A stretch of 6,425 bases of DNA from Clostridiales bacterium (lineage in GTDB: Bacteria; Bacillota; Clostridia; TANB77; CAG-508), in NCBI GenBank assembly GCA_003518755.1, contig DOYA01000051.1:1-6425 (forward strand), written 5' to 3'. Under the pieces are notes generated by a model. It had not been told where the DNA came from, searched no databases, and was given only the letters and a program-made list of their open reading frames with translations. Position 1 is the first letter of the stretch. The number at the start of each line of letters is the position of its first letter. The translations under genes were made by a program, and so were the position numbers. This document shows, in pieces, positions 5,038 through 6,425 of this stretch.

Positions 5038-5298
5038 ATGGTACAAATTATAGAAATAATTGTAGATAATAATAAGTATCAAATTGAGTGGGCTTTGTCA
5101 GAGTATTTTGGTGAATTAAAAGGAATGAAATTTATGCTAAATAGAATGGCAGCAAATCAGATTGTAATGATTAATAATTTATCAGAAACTGCCAAAATAC
5201 TATTATCAGCAGTAGCAGGAGCTGTAATACAACACTTAATTGATAATAATTGTAAGGTTGACAGTATATTTGAAAATGGTTACTTTATAATAAAATAA
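5038..5298 (+). CDS. Small protein of unknown function (86 residues)
   Basis: I do not recognise a family. The protein opens with a beta-like stretch, VQIIEIIVDNNKYQIEW, then YFGELKGMKFMLNRMA. A moderately hydrophobic segment AKILLSAVAGAVIQHLI (about 52-68) follows, and the chain ends in ENGYFIIK. The hydrophobic part contains Q and H and is probably a buried or amphipathic helix, not a clear membrane span. AGGAG (5028-5032) lies 5 bases before the ATG, and codon use matches the neighbours, so the gene is probably real. It follows the SUFU gene with only the degenerate repeat between them. It could be a second small immunity-type protein or an unrelated gene; nothing in the sequence decides. 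Confidence 0.7.
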   Translation: MVQIIEIIVDNNKYQIEWALSEYFGELKGMKFMLNRMAANQIVMINNLSETAKILLSAVAGAVIQHLIDNNCKVDSIFENGYFIIK

Positions 5299-5388
5299 AT
5301 AATTATAATTTACAAAATCTGCAGAATAAATTAATATTGTGAATAAGAAAGATTTATAAAAAAGTAATCTATCAAGGAGCGAAATAAT

Positions 5389-6066
5389 ATGAGAGAATTA
5401 AAATATGGAATAATTGTTATAGTTGTGTTAGCTGTAATAGCTATAATTGCATTAGGAATAAATTTATTTGTAAGATTATCAACTAAAAAACAAATTATTA
5501 AAGAAGACCAATATTCAAATTTATCAGATGTAGATTGTATAATTATTTTAGGAGCAGGGATATGGGGAGATAAGCCAAGTCCTATGCTAGAAGATAGATT
5601 GCAAGAAGGCATAAAACTATATCAAAATAATGTGTCTGATAAAATCATAATGAGTGGAGATCATGGAAAAAAAGAATATGATGAAGTAAATATAATGAAA
5701 AATTATGTGGTAGAAAGGGGAATCCCTTCTGAAAATATCTTTATGGATCATGCAGGATTTTCTACTTATGAGAGTATATATAGAGCAAAAGAAATTTTTC
5801 AAGCTAAAAAAATAGTAATAGTAACACAAAAATATCATTTATATAGAGCTTTATATATAGCAAATCGATTAGGAATAGAAGCATATGGAGTAGGTAGTGA
5901 TCCAAGGCAATATGTTGGAGCAACTAATAGAGAAATAAGGGAAATATTAGCAAGAAATAAGGATTTTATCAAATGTATATTTAAGCCAAAGCCCACCTAT
6001 TTAGGAGATACAATTCCTGTAAGTGGAAATGGTGATGTTACAAATGATGGTAAATTGGATGATTAG
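5389..6066 (+). CDS. DUF218 / SanA-ElyC-YdcF-like envelope protein
   Basis: The 225-residue product has one N-terminal membrane helix (about residues 6-28), then a DUF218 domain. Recognisable motifs are CIIILGAGIWGDKPSPMLED with G55 and the R-L of EDRLQEGIKLY, KIIMSGDHG (S89-G90-D91), the DEVNIMKNYVVERGIP segment, FSTYESIYRAKE (T126, E128, S129), and VTQKYHLYRA (145-154, with H150 and R153). This order is that of SanA/YdcF proteins, which are linked to envelope integrity and vancomycin or peptidoglycan phenotypes in other bacteria; the reaction is not settled. The domain probably lies outside the membrane. The tail PTYLGDTIPVSGNGDVTND is usual for the Gram-positive members. AAGGAG (5374-5379) precedes the ATG by 9 bases. 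Ninety bases separate it from the gene before, without an obvious terminator. Confidence 0.9.
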   Translation: MRELKYGIIVIVVLAVIAIIALGINLFVRLSTKKQIIKEDQYSNLSDVDCIIILGAGIWGDKPSPMLEDRLQEGIKLYQNNVSDKIIMSGDHGKKEYDEVNIMKNYVVERGIPSENIFMDHAGFSTYESIYRAKEIFQAKKIVIVTQKYHLYRALYIANRLGIEAYGVGSDPRQYVGATNREIREILARNKDFIKCIFKPKPTYLGDTIPVSGNGDVTNDGKLDD

Positions 6067-6125
6067 AAAAGAATGAGTAGTTAGAGGAAAATGGAATATC
6101 TCAAAAGTGATAGGAGAATTTAAAT

Positions 6126-6425
6126 ATGAATAAATATATGAAATTTGCAAAAGAATTATCAGATGAAAATTTAAAGACTAATGCAGGAGGACCATTTGGT
6201 GCTTGTATAGTTAAAGATGGAAAAATATTGGGTAAAGGATCTAATAATGTTTTAAGTAATAATGACCCAACTGCACATGCAGAAATAGTAGCAATTAGAG
6301 AAGCTTGTCAAAATTTAAATTCATATGATTTAAGTGGATGTGAATTATATTCTACATGTTATCCATGCCCAATGTGCTTATCTGCAACTATTTGGGCAAG
6401 TATTAAAAAGGTTTATTATGGAAAT
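6126..6425 (+). CDS. guaD: Guanine deaminase-like zinc enzyme, N-terminal part
   Basis: The first 100 codons of a cytidine/deoxycytidylate-deaminase-fold enzyme are present; the gene runs off the window. GGPFGA (21-26), NDPTAHAE (46-53) and PCPMC (80-84) give the zinc site H51, C81 and C84 and the proton-shuttling E53, and IWASIKKVYYG follows. The GGPFGA plus NDPTAHAE combination is closest to Bacillus-type guanine deaminase, which turns guanine into xanthine in purine salvage. TadA-type tRNA deaminases share DPTAHAE but usually have EPCxMC and lack GGPFGA. Here the residue before PCPMC is Y, not the usual E. The missing C-terminus, which completes the GuaD active site by domain swapping, would settle the substrate. 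AGGAG (6112-6116) lies 9 bases before the ATG. Confidence 0.85.
   Translation, partial: MNKYMKFAKELSDENLKTNAGGPFGACIVKDGKILGKGSNNVLSNNDPTAHAEIVAIREACQNLNSYDLSGCELYSTCYPCPMCLSATIWASIKKVYYGN

Noticed and set aside
5258..5291. Promoter for the DUF218 gene (TTGACA 5258-5263, TATAAT 5286-5291)
   Set aside because: The spacer is 22 bases, too long for a standard promoter.
6028..6063. Dockerin-like calcium loop in the C-terminus of the DUF218 protein (GDVTNDGKLDD)
   Set aside because: Only one partial loop is present at the extreme end, whereas dockerins need two full repeats; a similar tail is normal in this family.

Overview
The window is very AT-rich. Every supported gene is on the + strand, with strong AGGAG-type ribosome binding sites, ATG or TTG starts and both TAA/TAG and TGA stops. 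A class I cyclic-di-GMP riboswitch, a SUFU-domain protein, a TM1586-type nitroreductase-like protein and an IS3-family element together point to a low-GC Firmicute, most likely a member of the Clostridia. TGG is used for tryptophan and TGA ends a normal gene, so a Mycoplasma-type code is unlikely. No species can be named from the sequence alone.

Layout. Positions 1-262 hold the 3' end of an IS3-family transposase and a GGGAC...GTCCC inverted repeat that may be the end of that element. Positions 295-717 encode a hot-dog acyl-CoA thioesterase with a TTG start. A strong promoter whose -35 box overlaps the thioesterase stop codon (714-742) leads into a c-di-GMP-I riboswitch (about 757-838). The riboswitch sits just upstream of a membrane-anchored extracytoplasmic protein (860-1489). 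A perfect 23-bp palindrome (1505-1557) follows, then a four-helix membrane protein with a large outer domain (1696-2781). Positions 2783-3324 are a decayed gene with no start codon, one frameshift and one internal TGA. Next come a nitroreductase-like flavoprotein (3341-4096), a second large palindrome (4113-4190), a possible gene-tail remnant (4203-4292), a SUFU-domain protein (4295-4963), a decayed half copy of the second palindrome (4975-5000), an 86-residue protein of unknown function (5038-5298), a membrane-anchored DUF218/SanA/YdcF-like protein (5389-6066) and the first 100 codons of a guanine-deaminase-like enzyme (6126-6425).

How it fits together. The genes do not form one pathway. The window looks like an accessory region: unrelated small genes, each with its own ribosome binding site, separated by GGGAC-type palindromes, next to an IS fragment and containing at least one broken gene. 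The clearest regulatory unit is promoter, c-di-GMP aptamer and anchored surface protein, which probably ties that protein to the motile/sessile switch. The SUFU protein resembles an orphan immunity gene of polymorphic toxin systems, but no toxin gene lies in the window. I see no convincing entirely new system. The best leads are the riboswitch unit, the palindrome family, and the SUFU gene with its small unknown neighbour.
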